Numbered from the stretch's first letter, positions 24,625 to 37,400 are shown. The stretch: DNA of 64,000 nucleotides from Pelecanus crispus (GCF_030463565.1 NC_134643.1:134001-198000), one strand, 5' to 3'. Notes: generated by a model from the sequence alone, not told the origin. Program-made: numbers and translations.

Positions 24625-25371
24625 GGCTTTGGAAGGTACCCAATTTATCATTATAAGTCCGGTCGCGTTCAGCACACTGAACTATCACGATTACGGATTC
24701 ACAAATAACGTAGGCACCTTTTGGCTTTGGAAGGTACCCAATTTATCGTTATAAGTCCGGTCGTGTTCAGCACACTGAACTATCACGATTACGGATTCAC
24801 AAATAACGTAGGCACCTTTCGGCTTTGGAAGGTACCCAATTAAGGTACAAGTCTTATGAGGAGCGGCTGAGGGAACTGGGGTTGTTTAGCCTGGAAAAGA
24901 GGAGGCTGAGGGGAGACCTTATCGCTCTCTACAACTACCTGAAAGGAGGTTGTAGTGAGGTGGGTGTTGGTCTCTTCTCACAAGTAGCTAGCGATAGGAC
25001 AAGAGGAAATGGGCTTAAGCTGCGCCAGGGGAGGTTTAGACTGGAAATTAGGAAAAATTTCTTTACGGAAAGGGTGGTCAGGCATTGGAACAGGCTGCCC
25101 AGAGAGGTGGTGGAGTCACCATCCCTGGAGGCGTTTAAAAAACGGGTAGATGTGGCACTTCGGGACATGGTTTAGTCTGGTCTACCCTTGATTAGTCTAG
25201 AGTGGGCTTGGTAGTGTAGGTTAATGGTTGGACTGGATGATCTTAAAGGTCTTTTCCAACCTAGATGATTCTATGATTCTATGATTCTATGATTTATCGT
25301 TATAAGTCCGGTCGTGTTCAGCACACTGAACTATCACGATTACGGATTCACAAATAACGTAGGCACCTTTC
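24625..25371 (-). repeat. 98-bp tandem repeat in the LTR, third copy split by a CR1
   Basis: Unit 1 is 24625-24722 and unit 2 is 24723-24820. Unit 3 is 24821-24841 plus 25295-25371 (21 + 77 = 98 bases). The units differ at only a few positions (for example GTCGCGTTCAGC versus GTCGTGTTCAGC). Degenerate echoes (TGAACTATCACG, GGTCGCGTTCA) continue to about 25440. Confidence 0.92.
24842..25294 (+). mobile_element. CR1 LINE inserted in an LTR repeat unit
   Basis: A 453-bp 5'-truncated CR1 with an open frame for the last about 110 codons ([36 protein letters not shown]) and a complete tail of ATTCTATG repeats. Removing it restores a perfect 98-bp repeat unit, so both edges are known to the base. 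It is close in sequence to the CR1 copies at 23181 and 58659. Confidence 0.95.
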
Positions 25372-26316
25372 GTCTAGTCGTGCTGCATGAACTATCACGG
25401 CCACACTTAAAGTGTCTGGTCGCGTTCAATGACCACTATCACGCTAGACCAATAAATCAAAGCAATTTATTAAAGCAACAGACACACAGGTTCTTTGGAT
25501 TACCGGTGATAAATTCACTGACTGCAAGGCACCTACGAGTACCAAAGTTTAGAATAACACAGATGCATCAAAAGACATAAAAGCAACTCTATAGAGGTTT
25601 CTAAGTTTCCCGCGGAGGCACTTGGTATAACCAAGTGTTACTCGTACCCAAAGGCGTCCCGATGGGGGGGAAGAGAGGCTCAGCCCGTCGACTGATCCCA
25701 GAGGTCAGAGTAGTACATGATGATGTCTTCCCTAACATCCCCTCTCCCTTAGGCCAATTTTATAGTATTTTTACACATTAGGTGGAGCTTGAGGGACTCT
25801 AGTCATACATACTTTTGTTACGATTGGTGTAAAACTTTCTCGCTTCGTTTTAAAGGTACAGGCCCAGAAAAATTCAGAGCGCAGGCTCAGTGAGGGGGGG
25901 TCTTACCTTGGAGGCGGGTGGGTTTTGAGATGGGAGTGTGTTCTAGTATTATAAGGATATTATAATGAGTAAAAGTTACTAAAGGACAGCATTTTTGTCA
26001 ACATCATGATAGTTTGCTGACGCAGGGTATCACTTATGCAGCTTATCAGGACCATGGTGCCCCTTCGAGTTCCCTTATCACAGGGCTTGGCCGTGATGTC
26101 TCCACACCACTCCACCCCCTGGGCAGCTCCTCTCAGAATCAGCACACCAGGCTCCCCTGGGTTGCGACATCCAAGGTTACAGGCTTAGGAACTTCTGTGG
26201 GATAGATTCCTTGCATCCAGCTGCATTCCATCCAGAAAGCTTCTTCAATGCTGTACCTTTCTTGTAATCGTAAATCTACGTCTGGTGTCTAAGTCACCTC
26301 CAGCAATCACTCCACA
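25372..26316 (-). promoter_or_regulatory. LTR promoter and poly(A) part
   Basis: On the minus strand this holds the U3/R part of the solo LTR: TATAAAA (25758-25764), then AATAAA (25466-25471) about 290 bases downstream. Activity is unknown. Confidence 0.6.
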
Positions 26317-26912
26317 GCATCACATTGGCAAGCCTCCAGTCATCAGGGACCTCCCCTGTTAACCAGGACTGCTGATAGATGATGGAAAGTGGCTTGATGA
26401 GCTCCTCTGCCAGCTCCCTCAATACTCTCAGGTGGATCCCATCCAGCCCCATAGACTTGTGAGCATCCAGGTGGCATAACAGGTTGTTAACTGCTTCCTC
26501 ATGGATTATGGGGCCTTCATTCTGGTCCCCATCCCTGTCTTGCAGCTCAGGGGGCTGAGTACCCTGGGGATGACTGGTCTGGCTATTAAACACAGAGGCA
26601 AAGAAGGCGGTAAGTACCTCAGCCTTTTCCTTGTCCTTGGTGACAATGTTCTCCCCCACATGCAGCAAAGGATGGAGATTCTGCTTGGCTCTCCTTTTAC
26701 TGTTAATGTACTTATAAAAACATTTTTTATTATCTTTTACAACAGTGGCCAGATTGAGTTCTTGCTGGGCTTTTGCTTTTCTAATTTCCTCCCTGCATGA
26801 CCTAACAAGATCCCTGTACTCTTCCCGAGTTGCCCGCCCCTTCTTCCAATGGCAGCAGACTCTCCTTTTTTCCCCCCCGGAGCCCCTGCAAAAGCTCCCT
26901 GATCTTAATATG
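26317..26912 (-). mobile_element. CR1 LINE, 5' part of the split copy
   Basis: The minus strand continues CR1 ORF2 upstream of the LTR: KKCFYKYINSKRRAKQNLHP, ADVLTAFFASVFNSQ-like text, DAHKSMGLDGIHLRVLREL and LTGEVPDDWRLANV. This is the region just N-terminal to the RT palm in CR1. The left edge joins base for base with the CR1 text ending at 24609 once the target duplication is allowed for. Confidence 0.92.
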
Positions 26913-28929
26913 GACATAACAACTGACAGCTAAGTAATAGTGATTGTGATCTGATAATTATTCTGTAAAAATACTACACCACTAAGCCAGTGTTATTTGT
27001 ACTTGAAATTTTAAAAGGGTCAGTTTCCCCAAATGTAATAATTGCAAGTGACTAGAAAAAAAGACCATTTAAGATGAGAAGTGTAAGCTAGGAATTATCA
27101 TTTAATGACATCCCAAACTAATATCCAAAAAAGAAAGTACAATATAAAGAAGTGAAAAAAATAGTAGGGGTTAATAGTTACAAGAAAAAACATACATAAC
27201 TTAAGAGAAACTCAGGGAATCCATAAAATATCAATTGACAGCAAGATTTCAGACCTGTATAAATGCATACTTGATCATGAGCAGATCCACCATTGGATAC
27301 TGCTGGTGAAAATAAAAGCAGCAATGCAAAAATGCAGAAATATTCCGCAGATCCTTTTGATCTGTACCTGGAACAAAACAATGACTGCATTTAATCTCAT
27401 ATAATAGTACAGAAGGAACAAAAATGTTGATGTATTTAGTCGAGGAAGCTCTAAGGCAGCACTTCCTACAATTACACATAGTTCAATCAAATGACCAGTG
27501 TTTCACATAGTTGTCAAACTAGTCAGAGAGTAACTTGCCTTTGATCTGCAACACAATAATGCACTAGTAAATTTGGGACTCAATCAGCAGCTCGGTCAAC
27601 AGCTTTAGTGACTAGTATCATCGATGCTAGTCATGCATAACTTTAGAAAAGGGAGTCAAGCATCAAGCTAACAAACTTCTTGTCCCAAGTATTACAAAGG
27701 TATCTTCATCAATACAGCGTATTTGAAATTATCCAAAAGAAATTCACTCAGTACAACATGGCACCTTAATTAAGAAATATCAGCATTGTAAGAAGCTATT
27801 AGGGGGACAGTTTAAACGGATTAAAAACTCACACAGGAACAGATCTCAAAATGGATCAAACAGGCAAACATAAACGAGCATGTCAGAACCTTGCATTGCA
27901 CCTCAAAACCAAGTTCTCATGCACCACCATATAGTAATTTCATCAATCTAGATAACTTAATGACTTTGTCCATAAAATTTACAAAGGATATGGAACTCAG
28001 TGCTTTAAGGCTTCTATAGGCAATGAAGTCTTCGAGTCACCATTAGGCATTTTGTTACAAGGCTTAATGTAAATAGCTCCTGGCAGAAATTCTACAGCCT
28101 CTGTGTACCAGCATTCAAATTAAGTTCTCTGGCCTTTTATTATGGATTCAATAAATCCATCGCTCTAATAGCCACTATCAAGTTTCATCAGAACTACTGA
28201 TCTCATGCCCCAGGCAATCTAAAAGCACAAAATAGAAGATCCTTCACAGGCACTGGACTACTCCACACCTTTCTGCAACTTCCCCTAAAACTTCTGTTGC
28301 AAGCTTGTCAGCGCAGACCAAACTGAACCAACAGGATATGCTGCTTTCCTCTTGAGAATGGCTTCTAACTGTGCCCTCCACCAGATGCTTAAGATACAAA
28401 TCATGATTCAAAACCGAAGACAACCTCGTTTCTCAGCTTGGATCCAGGAAAGTAAGAACAGGAGAGTTAATGTTGCCCTGCTTACCACTGCATTTTTTCA
28501 TATTCTTTTTCCCCCTCTTTTCTCCTTAAGGGACTGTGGGAACAGAGCAAATACTAAGAATCTGAGGCCTACTATCAGCAAAACCAATGATATCCTAACT
28601 GGAACTAGCAACACCTTTCCACCTAGCCCTTTGAAGAACTAATCTGTACTGCTTATATCCAAATAAACACAAGGGACCAGTGAACTGCATGGCTAGACCT
28701 CTATATCAAGTTGGAGTACTGCTACTTGAGAAGTTTTTCCTAAAATGCCCCAGCAACTGTATGCTGCATGAATAACATAATCCCAGGTAGCACAACATAA
28801 TGTGCGTTAGGTCTTTCCCTCTCTCAAGCTCCTTAAAACATGCCATGGCTCTATGTCTTGTTATGGGGCTAACCCAAACAGTGTGCCTAGCAGCTACTTC
28901 CAGCTCAGCAAACCATACCCCCGAGTAAC
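26913..28929. other. gene-free AT-rich stretch, probable NME6 3' flank
   Basis: No exon was recognised. The part nearest 28929 is probably NME6 3' UTR (minus strand). Several reverse-complement AATAAA-like hexamers occur, for example near 28148, but none can be chosen. Confidence 0.4.
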
Positions 28930-30513
28930 TCAGGTCAACTCTGTTTCTTCATCCCTGAACACACAGTGGACACGCTCCTCTGCATTGTAATACACCTGCC
29001 CACAGCGCAGACGTGGCTCTTCCTGCTGGTACCAGAGCTGTTCATTGAACTCCGGAAAGAAAAATGCAATTTCTCTGCTGGCTGATGCTGGTGAATCTGT
29101 TAGAAAAGAGAGGAAAAGAAGATGAGAGATGCCAGTCTGGCACCGCAAATATGTGCTATGTTCCAAACGGAAGGGCACAAGCCGTAAAGAAAAGCACCAG
29201 GCTCAGTTGCACCAGGACAGGTGTGGGTGAAGTCTTGCAGAAGTGAGCAAATCATTAACTTTGACTCCCAGAACAGGAAGCAAGCAAAGGCAGACAAAAT
29301 ACCATATCATTCACACCTCCCTGAGCTCCAGTCTTTGCCCAACACTCAGACAAGAAGGACAGGTTTACCTGAGCCATGAGTGGTATTCCTGGTGTCAGTG
29401 AGGCCATAAGCTCCTCGGATGGAGTCCGGGACGCTGTTTCGGGCTCGGAATACTTTGGTGGGTCCCATCAGCGATCTCCAGAGGGTGACAGCATTCTCAT
29501 GTGCCAAGATATAAGCCCACATGGGGCCACTGAGAAAAGCGCCACAGAAGAGCAAAAGTAGATAAGGTTACAAAAGGGCATAGCTCCTTCATTCTTAAAA
29601 ATACAGCAAGTACAAAGAAGCAAAGAAGTGCGACTACCATGCAGTACTCTCTGAGAGGGGATACAGACCTATCATGACACTAGACACCAAGACCGTGGTT
29701 CAGAATCAAAGCATTTACATGAATGACCTCCTCCTCCTCCTAGGTGATGGTACCCACAACCTTTGGGGATGCCACCCCACCAAGTACTACTGTCACCACA
29801 GCAGAGCTGGTTCCCGACACCTCTCCACCCCTGAGCCGAGCCCTCCCCCTCAGTACACCACAAGCACCAGCTCCTGATGAGATGCGTCCCACGCCAAGAT
29901 GGACCCCTCAAGATGCAAAAGCATTGTTCGTGCAAGACAAGGGTCCACCTGCAAAGCAAAGCAAGCTTCCTCCTCACACCCCACGCAGCCCGGCTGCGGG
30001 CACGACAGGTACCTGGCCATGAACTCCACCAGCCGCTGGTAGAAGAACCGCCCTGCGGGAGAAAGACGGCCCGAGTCACACAGCCCAGCTCCGCCGGCAC
30101 CAGCCCTGTCCGGCGGCCACGCTCGTCCGCCCGCAGCGCCTGCCTGCGCGCTCCTCTGGCAGCGGCGGCCCCGCCCGCCCGGGAGCCCCAGCCCGCCTAC
30201 CCGCGTGCTCCCGGTAGAAGCGGCGGCTCTCCTCCCGACCGCAGCGCAGCTTCTTGGCGCGCACGATGAGGAACCGGTTGCTGAGGATGGTTTCGTGCAC
30301 GGCCTGCGGGCAGAGGCGCAGCGGCTGAGCGGGCGACGCACACCGCCAAAACGCCCCGCGCTGGACCGGACCAGGCCAGACCGGGCCGAGCTGGGCGGCG
30401 CGGTCCGGTCCGCCCATCCTCACCTCCAGCACCAGCGGGTGGGCCACGGCGTCTGGCTTCAGCAGCGCCAGCGTCAGCTGCAGCGGCCGCCCGGATCGTC
30501 CCACAGCCGCCAT
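28930..30513 (-). CDS. NME6: nucleoside diphosphate kinase 6
   Basis: Five exons on the minus strand: 30513-30424, 30303-30201, 30052-30013, 29529-29369 and 29096-28930, all with GT..AG introns and matching phases. Total 561 bases, 186 residues, the usual NME6 length. The start (MAAVGRSGRPLQ) is followed by LTLALLKPDAVAHPL, the KPDA motif that opens NDPK domains. The active-site block reads TDTRNTTHGS with the phosphohistidine at about residue 129, and the C-terminal REIAFFFPEF follows. Family members transfer phosphate between nucleoside di- and triphosphates. NME6 of other vertebrates is largely mitochondrial and has weak kinase activity alone; this is family knowledge. It lies head to head with RABL2 across a shared CpG-rich promoter. 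No damage is seen. Confidence 0.95.
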
Positions 30514-31480
30514 GGCGCCCGCCCTCGCTGGGCGGCGTCGCGCTGGTGACGGCAGGTAGGACAGAGCGTCGCGCGCGTGACGCACTAACAAGGGGGGAGA
30601 AGGACGGGGCAGAGCGCTCGGGGACGCACGGAGGGGCCGTGTGCCGTGAGGCGGGGGCGGGGCCTGGGGTGAGGCGGGGCCTGAGGCGGGGCGGAGTCTG
30701 AGGCGGAGCCTGAGGTGAGGCGGGGCTTGAGGCGGGGCCTGATGTGAGGCGGAGCCTGAGGCGAGGCGGAGCCTGAGGCGGGGCCTGAGGTGAGGCGGGG
30801 CCTGAGGTGAGGCGGGGTCTGAGGGGGGCGGAGCCTGAGGCGAGGCGGGGCTTAAGGCGGGGCTTGAGGCGGGGCCTGAGGTGAGGCGGGGCATGAGGCG
30901 GGGCGGAGCCTGAGGCGAGGCGGGGCCTGAGGCGGGGCCCGCCGTGTCGCGTAGCAGCGGGGACGCGGAGGTGGTGCCATGGCGGATGCGGCGGCGGCAG
31001 CGGAGCAGGCCGGGGATGAGGCCGTGGCCGGCGCTGAGGAGACCGTGAAGATCATCTGCCTGGGCGACAGCGCCGTGGGCAAGTCCAAGTGCGTGGCCGT
31101 GCGGGCACGCTGCCGCCCGGCCGGTTCCTCGCGGGGAGGGGCGGGGCGGGGCGGGGCGGCTCGGTCCCGCGGCCTAACGGCTGTGCCGTGCTCTTTCCGC
31201 AGGCTGCTGGAGAGGTTCCTGCTCGACGGCTTGTATCCTTGTGGTGTGCCGCCCATGCCCCCTTAGTTCGCGTCCGTATTCCCGGGCCTGCGCCCTGACC
31301 AACCCCGCGCCCCTGCGCAGGTGGCGGCCCGGCCCGGCCCGGCCTGGCCCGGCAGAGCGCGGCGGGAGGCGCGGCCGAAGCGAGCGGGCGGCGGGAGGCC
31401 CGGCCCGGGGAACTGCGGCCAGCCCGGGCGGGAGAGCGTGTGCCGGCCCGGTGCCGGCGGTCGCTGCGGAGTGGGGGAAC
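30010..31480. promoter_or_regulatory. CpG island, shared NME6/RABL2 promoter region
   Basis: GC content and CpG density rise sharply here compared with both flanks. It covers the first exons of NME6 (minus) and RABL2 (plus), whose start codons are 465 bases apart. No TATA box is evident, which fits a housekeeping bidirectional promoter. GGCGGG-type Sp1/KLF sites are abundant. Confidence 0.75.
30645..30950. repeat. GC-rich minisatellite in the NME6/RABL2 promoter
   Basis: About 20 units alternate between 12-bp (TGAGGCGGGGCC) and 17-bp (TGAGGTGAGGCGGGGCC) forms, with variants carrying GGCGGAGCC. It fills most of the space between the two divergent genes. Every unit contains a GGCGGGG or GGCGGAG core. 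Confidence 0.9.
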
Positions 31481-34400
31481 GTGCTCCTCCTTCGGCTCCT
31501 TAACACGGGCGCAGCCGCCCCCAGCAGCTCTCCACCTTTGCCCTGACGCTCTACAAGCACCGTGCTCGGGTGGACGGACAGACAGTCCTCGTGGGTAAGT
31601 GGGGAGTGCCCTGCTAGGTGTTCCATGGGCCTCGGGGACAGGGTGATGCTGGCTATGTGCAGAGAGGGAAACAGTGACAGTGCTGTTGGCATATGCAGCA
31701 GTATATGGACCCAAAAACATGGCAGGGAGTTCCTTGTGGTGGGCAAGGGGATGCCAAATAGTGGTTCGTAGGGAGGGAAATGAGGGAATGAAAGGATCAC
31801 AGAATCAGAGAACGGTTGAGATTGGAAGGGACCTCTCCTGTCCAACCCCCTGTTCAAGGAGGGCCACCTAGAGGCAGTTGCCCAAGACCATGTGCAGATA
31901 GATGGCTTTTCAGTATCTCCAAGGAGGGAGACCACAACTTCTCTGGGCAGCCTGTGCCAGTGGTCAGTCACCCTCGCAGTGGAAAAAGTGTTTCCTGATG
32001 TTCAGAGGGAACCTCCTGTGTTTCAGTTTGTGCCCGTTGCCTCTAGTCCTGACACTGGGCACCACTGGAAAGAGCCTGGCTCCATCTCCTTTTCACTCTT
32101 CCTTCAGGTATTTATACTCATTGATGAGATTCCACCCCGAGCCTTCGCTTCGCTAGGCTAAAGAGTCCCAGCCCTCTCAGCCTTTCCTCACAGGAGAGAT
32201 GCTTGTGTCCCTTAATCATCTTCATGGCTCTTCGTTGGACTCTCTCCAGTATGTCCATGCCTCTCCTGTACTCAGGAGCCCAGAACTGGACACAGCATTC
32301 CAGGTGTGGCCTCACCAGTGCTGAGTAGAGGCGAAGGCATACTTTGCCTTAATGCAGCCCAGGATACCATTAGCCAGCACACTGCTGGCTCCCAGTCAGC
32401 TTGGTGTCAGCCAGGACCCCCAGGGCCTTTCCAGCTGTGTGGTCCCCAGCATAAACAGGTATAATGGGGTTGTTCCTCCCCAGGTGGAGAACTTTGCGCT
32501 TCTCCTTGTTGAACTTCATGAGGTTCCTGTCAGCCCATTTCTCCAACCTGTCCAGGTCCCTCTGGATGACAGCACAACCCTCTGGTGTGTCAGGAACTTC
32601 TCCCAGTTTTGTGTCATCTGCAAGCTTGCTGAGGGTGCAATCTTCCCCACCATCCAGATCATTCATGAAGATGTTGAACAGGATTGGACCCATTATTGAC
32701 CTCTGGGGTACACTGCTAAGTTACTGGCCTCCAACTAGACTTCATGCCGCTGGTCACCACCCTCTTGGCTGGCCATTCAGCCAGTTTTCAATCCACCTCG
32801 CTGTCTGCTCATCCAGCCCATACATCAACAGCTTCTCTGTGAGGCTTTTATGGGAGACAGTGCCAAAAGCCTTACTGAAGTCTAGGTAGACAATAGCCAC
32901 TACTCTCCCCTCATCTACCAGGCCAGATCACTGTTCAGTTATTAGGCTCTTCAGCTATGCCAGTAATCTTTTACATTTGACTTCCAGGCAAGGGGATATC
33001 TAAGTCAAAGATTATCTTTGGTTTTTTCAAGGAATTGAATAGCTGTCAAAGTAAGTGCTGCAAGAATCCTGATTTAGCTATGTTAGTCACTGTTAGTCAA
33101 AGTGCTTGTTGCTAAGGATGCAGTGTCATAATGGAACTAAGTTAACTAAGATTTAAATTTTAACATTAAGTTAAGCTAGCTGTCCATGAAAGTCGCAGTC
33201 CTTTTCCCCTGTGTACCACCAGTGTTCACTTATATTCTGTACTGCTGCCTGTATCGCTACAATTTCTGTGTTTTCAGAGTATTGCAACTCTGGAAGAGGC
33301 TGTGAGATGTCATCTTGCACACCTCTGCACAGGAGAAACTCTGTACTTAATGATAGTCTTCACTGATATATATTTTATCTATTTAAAGACTTCCAATGAC
33401 AGAGACTGCTTAGGCCATCTATTCCAACATGTCAGGGTTCTTACTGCTGGAAAGTCTGTCTGTCTTGATACTTAATGCAAATCTTTATTCAAGGTAAACC
33501 GGTTATTTCCTGTGTTTCCTCAACACTGAACAAGTTTTTCTCCCCTTCCTGTTTGCACCAGCTTTCTACATGTTTGAACACTGTACCTTTCCCCTTTGTT
33601 GGTGAATGAAAAACTGGACATGAACTGGCAATGTGCGCTTGCAGCCCAGAAAGCCAATTGATCCTGAGCTGTGTAAAAAGAAGCACGGCCAGCAGGTTGA
33701 GGGAGGCAATTCTCCCCCTCTGCTCTGCTCAAGATCCCACCTGGAGTATTGCATCTGGCTCTGGGATCCCCACTACAAGAAAGACATAGACCTGTTAGTG
33801 GGTTCACGAAAATTATCAGAGGGCTGGAACACTCTGCTATGGAGAGAGGCTGTGAGAGTTGGGTTTGTTCAGCCTGGAGAAGAGAAGGCTCTGGGGAGGT
33901 CTTATTGCAGCTTTTCAATATATAAAGGGAGCTTGTAAGAAAGACGGAGAAAGACTTTCTACTAGGTGCTGTAGTGACAGGAGAAGGGGCAATGGTTTTA
34001 AACTGGAAGAGGGTGGGTTTAGACTGGACATAAGGAAGAAATGTTTTACACTGAGGGTAGTGACACTCAGGAACCACTGGAACAAGTTGCCCAAAGAAGT
34101 TGTGGATGCCTCATCCCTGGAAGTGTTCAAGGTCAGGTTGGATGGGGCTTTGAGCAATGTGATCTAGTGAAAGATGTCCCTGCCCATGGTAGGGGGGTGG
34201 ACTACATCTTTAAATGTCCCTTCCAACCCAAACCATTCTGTGATTCTGTGAATCTATTTCTTCTCTCTTGTAGGGTAAACAACCTCACTTTATTCTGCCT
34301 TTTCTCATAGGGCATGTTTCCTACATCTTTTGTCATTCTTTATGGTTCTGAATTCTGTTCGGTTGGTTCATGTTTGAAATACATTTTACAAAGATAGAGA

Positions 34401-37400
34401 TGGTTCTTCGTAGGAGTCTTATCAGTGTACATCATCACTTTGAGTGAGGAAATGCTGCAATTCTTAAACAACTAGTATCTGTAATATAGTGAAGCATCAC
34501 CCACCTGTTTTGCCGGTTGCATTGTTTCTAACCTGCTTAGTAACAATGGTTTCAGTAATAAACTAACGCAGGTAAACTGGGATGGTTTAGAATATGGTTC
34601 CATATAAGTTCACAGGGAGAATTAGAAACCATCCTGGGAGGCAAGAAAGATGATAAACAGTGCTTAGCTGAGTATGATCTTCAAAAGAGGGCTGTATTCC
34701 AAACAGCTAAGGTGATCTTTGGATATAAAACCAGAATATTCATTTCAGAGATTTTATAGCTATCCCAAATTTGAAACATTGCACTAAGACTCCTTTTTGA
34801 AACCACTACAACAAGACTGTGTCTGATTCTTATTTCTGTGATTCAGTAAAAGCATTGAAAAGTGGTGGAGGTTTGTGGTGGGTTGACCTTGGCTGACTAC
34901 CAAGTGCCCACCAAACCACTCTATCACTCCCTCTTCTCAACAGGACAGCGGGAGAAAATATGATGAAAAAGCTCATGGGTTGAGGTAAGGACAGGGAGGT
35001 TACTTACTGGTTACCATCATGGGCAAAACAGACTTGACTTGGGAAGATTAATTTAATTTATTGTCAATTAATTGTAGCAGAGTAGGATAGTGAGAAGTAA
35101 AACAAAACTAAAAACACCTTCCCTCCATCATCCCTCCTTTATTCCCAGGTTCAACTTCAGTCCTAAATCTTCTACCTCCTCCTCCCCCCAAGCGGTGCAG
35201 GGGAATAGGGAATGGGGATTACACTCAGTTCATAACACTTTGCCTCTGCTGCTCCTTCCTCCTCACACTCTTCCCCTGCTCCAGTGTGGGGTCCCTCCCA
35301 TGGGATACAGTCCTTCACAAACTTCTCCAGCTTGGGTCCTTCCCATGGGCTGCAGTTCTTCAAGAACTGCTACAGCATGGGTCCTTTCCATGGGGTACAG
35401 TCCTTCAGAAACAGACTTCTCAAGCATGGGTCTCCCATGGGCCACAGGTCCTGCCAGAGAACCTGCTCCTGTGTGGGCTACTCTCCACAGGCCACAGTTC
35501 TTACCAGGAGCGTGCTCCAGCATGGGGTCTCCATGGGCTGCAGCTTCCTTCAGGGCACACCCACCTGCTGTGGTGTGCGGTCTTCCACAGGCTGCAGCGT
35601 GGACATTGGCTCCACCATGGTCCTCCGGGTGGAGGACACACAGACACAGGGGGACCACTTGCGCCACCATGGTCTTCACCACGGGCTGCAGGGGAATCTC
35701 TGCTCCGGCTCCTGGGGCACTTTCTCCCCCTCCTTCACTGACCTTGGTGTCTGCAGAGGTGTTTCTCTCACATTTTCTCATTCTCATCCCTACAGCTGCT
35801 CCTGCGCAGCGTTTTTTACCCCTTCTTAAATATGTTATCACCAATGTCACTGATTGGGTGTGATTTGGCCAGAGGTGGGTCTGTCTTTGAGCTGACTGAA
35901 ACTGGCTCTGTCTGACACGGGGTCAGCTTCTGGTGTCTTCTCGCAGAAGCCACCCCTGCAGTCCTCCCTGACCCCCCTTTGCAAAAACCTTGCCACTTAA
36001 ACCGAATACAAGGTTTCAGAGAAAAGCCATGAGAACAACTGAAAAATGGTAAAAAGGGGCCTAATGATGAGAGACTCAGTCTGGCTAACTTCGCAGGGAG
36101 AAGGTAAAACATCAGCAAACAGGAACTTGGTACAGAAGGAGGCTTCAGCGTAGCAAGAAATATTATACAGACTCTAGCTGATGTTAGGTAGACTCAAATA
36201 AATGATACGGTGTTCTTATTTTTTTAACCAGTAAGTGAAATTACTATGAAGGCAACTTGTGGAAGTATGGATTCATATGTCAGAGACTTCTTTTGAACAT
36301 GGATTTAGTACTTTAGGAAGTAACTTGCTCTAGTTTAAGTAATTCATCTGGCCTGTGTTATACAAGAGTTCACAGTGTCTTCTGTCTTCACCTTTTATGA
36401 ACATAACGCTGATCATCCAAGCTACCTTGCGGAGAAGACCTGTCATGAAGTGTGATTTATAAAGGCAGGTAGTTTGATCTGAAGACTTTAAATTGTGCAG
36501 AATTACCACTTCCCTTGCTAGTTTAATTTTTACTCTGCTGAGCTATTCTTAGTGGCCATCGCCAAATTCCGTGTGGTAGAGTTAAGATTGCATTAAAATG
36601 TGGTGTATTTCTTTCCTCTGTGAATCTTATTTTTCCCAAGGATTTTAAGGTTGATAAATGCCTATGTTCTGGAGTGACATGGGGTATGACAGGCAAGATC
36701 TGGAAGATTTAGTAATAAAAGCAGCAGTGTTTTTCATAAGCCATGGCAAGTTCTCTCATGACAGCTGCTGCGTTGTTTGGGAAGTTAATTTAGGGACATT
36801 CAGTGGGTCGTGGTCACTGGCACCTCTTTTTTCCTTCTAAGTGAGGATTCTGAAATGGCACATTGAAAGGATCGGGCAATTTTAGAAGCTAAGCAAAAGT
36901 ACCCGAAATGAGTGCAAATGTGGTCTGATGAGTACTTGTCTATATTTTGGGCAGTTTGAGAAGTCACCGTCCTGCAAGTCTGATACAGTATCCAGTCAGA
37001 GACGAATTTCAAAGCAAAGTAAACACTAAGGAAAGCAGCTTCTTCGGCTTTAGGTGGAGCGGCACGCTTCAGTCTAGCTGACAGAAGTGTAACTACATCT
37101 GGTGGTTCTTAGTTGAACCTGTGTAAATTTATACAACAAATAAGACACAAATATTAACCTATAAATCCAGTAAGAGGACAGGGGGAGATCTCTACTTGAG
37201 ATGCACAAACAGAAAAATGTTGATGACCATTCAGGTATGCTTCATGATACCTAGTCTACAAGGTACTTAATGAATTGGCATCTGTCTGTCTCAGGCTAAC
37301 TTACTTACCTTTTACAATTTTAGAATGAGTCATGCCCTGGAAAGAGCAGAGTTAGACTGTCTGTGAAAGGAGATGGAACATTTCCTATGGCAGGCACCTG

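Larger units (their letters stand above)
24605..26321 (-). mobile_element. solo LTR inserted in a CR1, with 5-bp target duplication
   Basis: The LTR is 24610-26316 on the plus strand. In sense (minus) it starts TGTGGAGTG and ends ACGCAACA. It is flanked by GCGTC (24605-24609) and GCATC (26317-26321), a 5-bp duplication with one CpG-type change, and the CR1 text resumes exactly across it. Sense-strand TATAAAA lies at 25758-25764 and AATAAA at 25466-25471, a sensible promoter-poly(A) order. The part after the poly(A) signal is unusually long because of 98-bp tandem repeats and a later CR1 insertion (24842-25294). Without that CR1 the LTR is about 1254 bp. No internal retroviral sequence remains. 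Confidence 0.88.

Noticed and set aside
30076-30894. 272-codon minus-strand open frame rich in Pro, Ala and Ser
   Set aside because: It reads through the GC minisatellite into NME6 exons 1 and 2 without splicing; the spliced NME6 model explains the conserved part.
35090-35863. Three overlapping long plus-strand frames (151-257 codons)
   Set aside because: They lie wholly within a solo LTR read on its antisense strand and have low-complexity composition.
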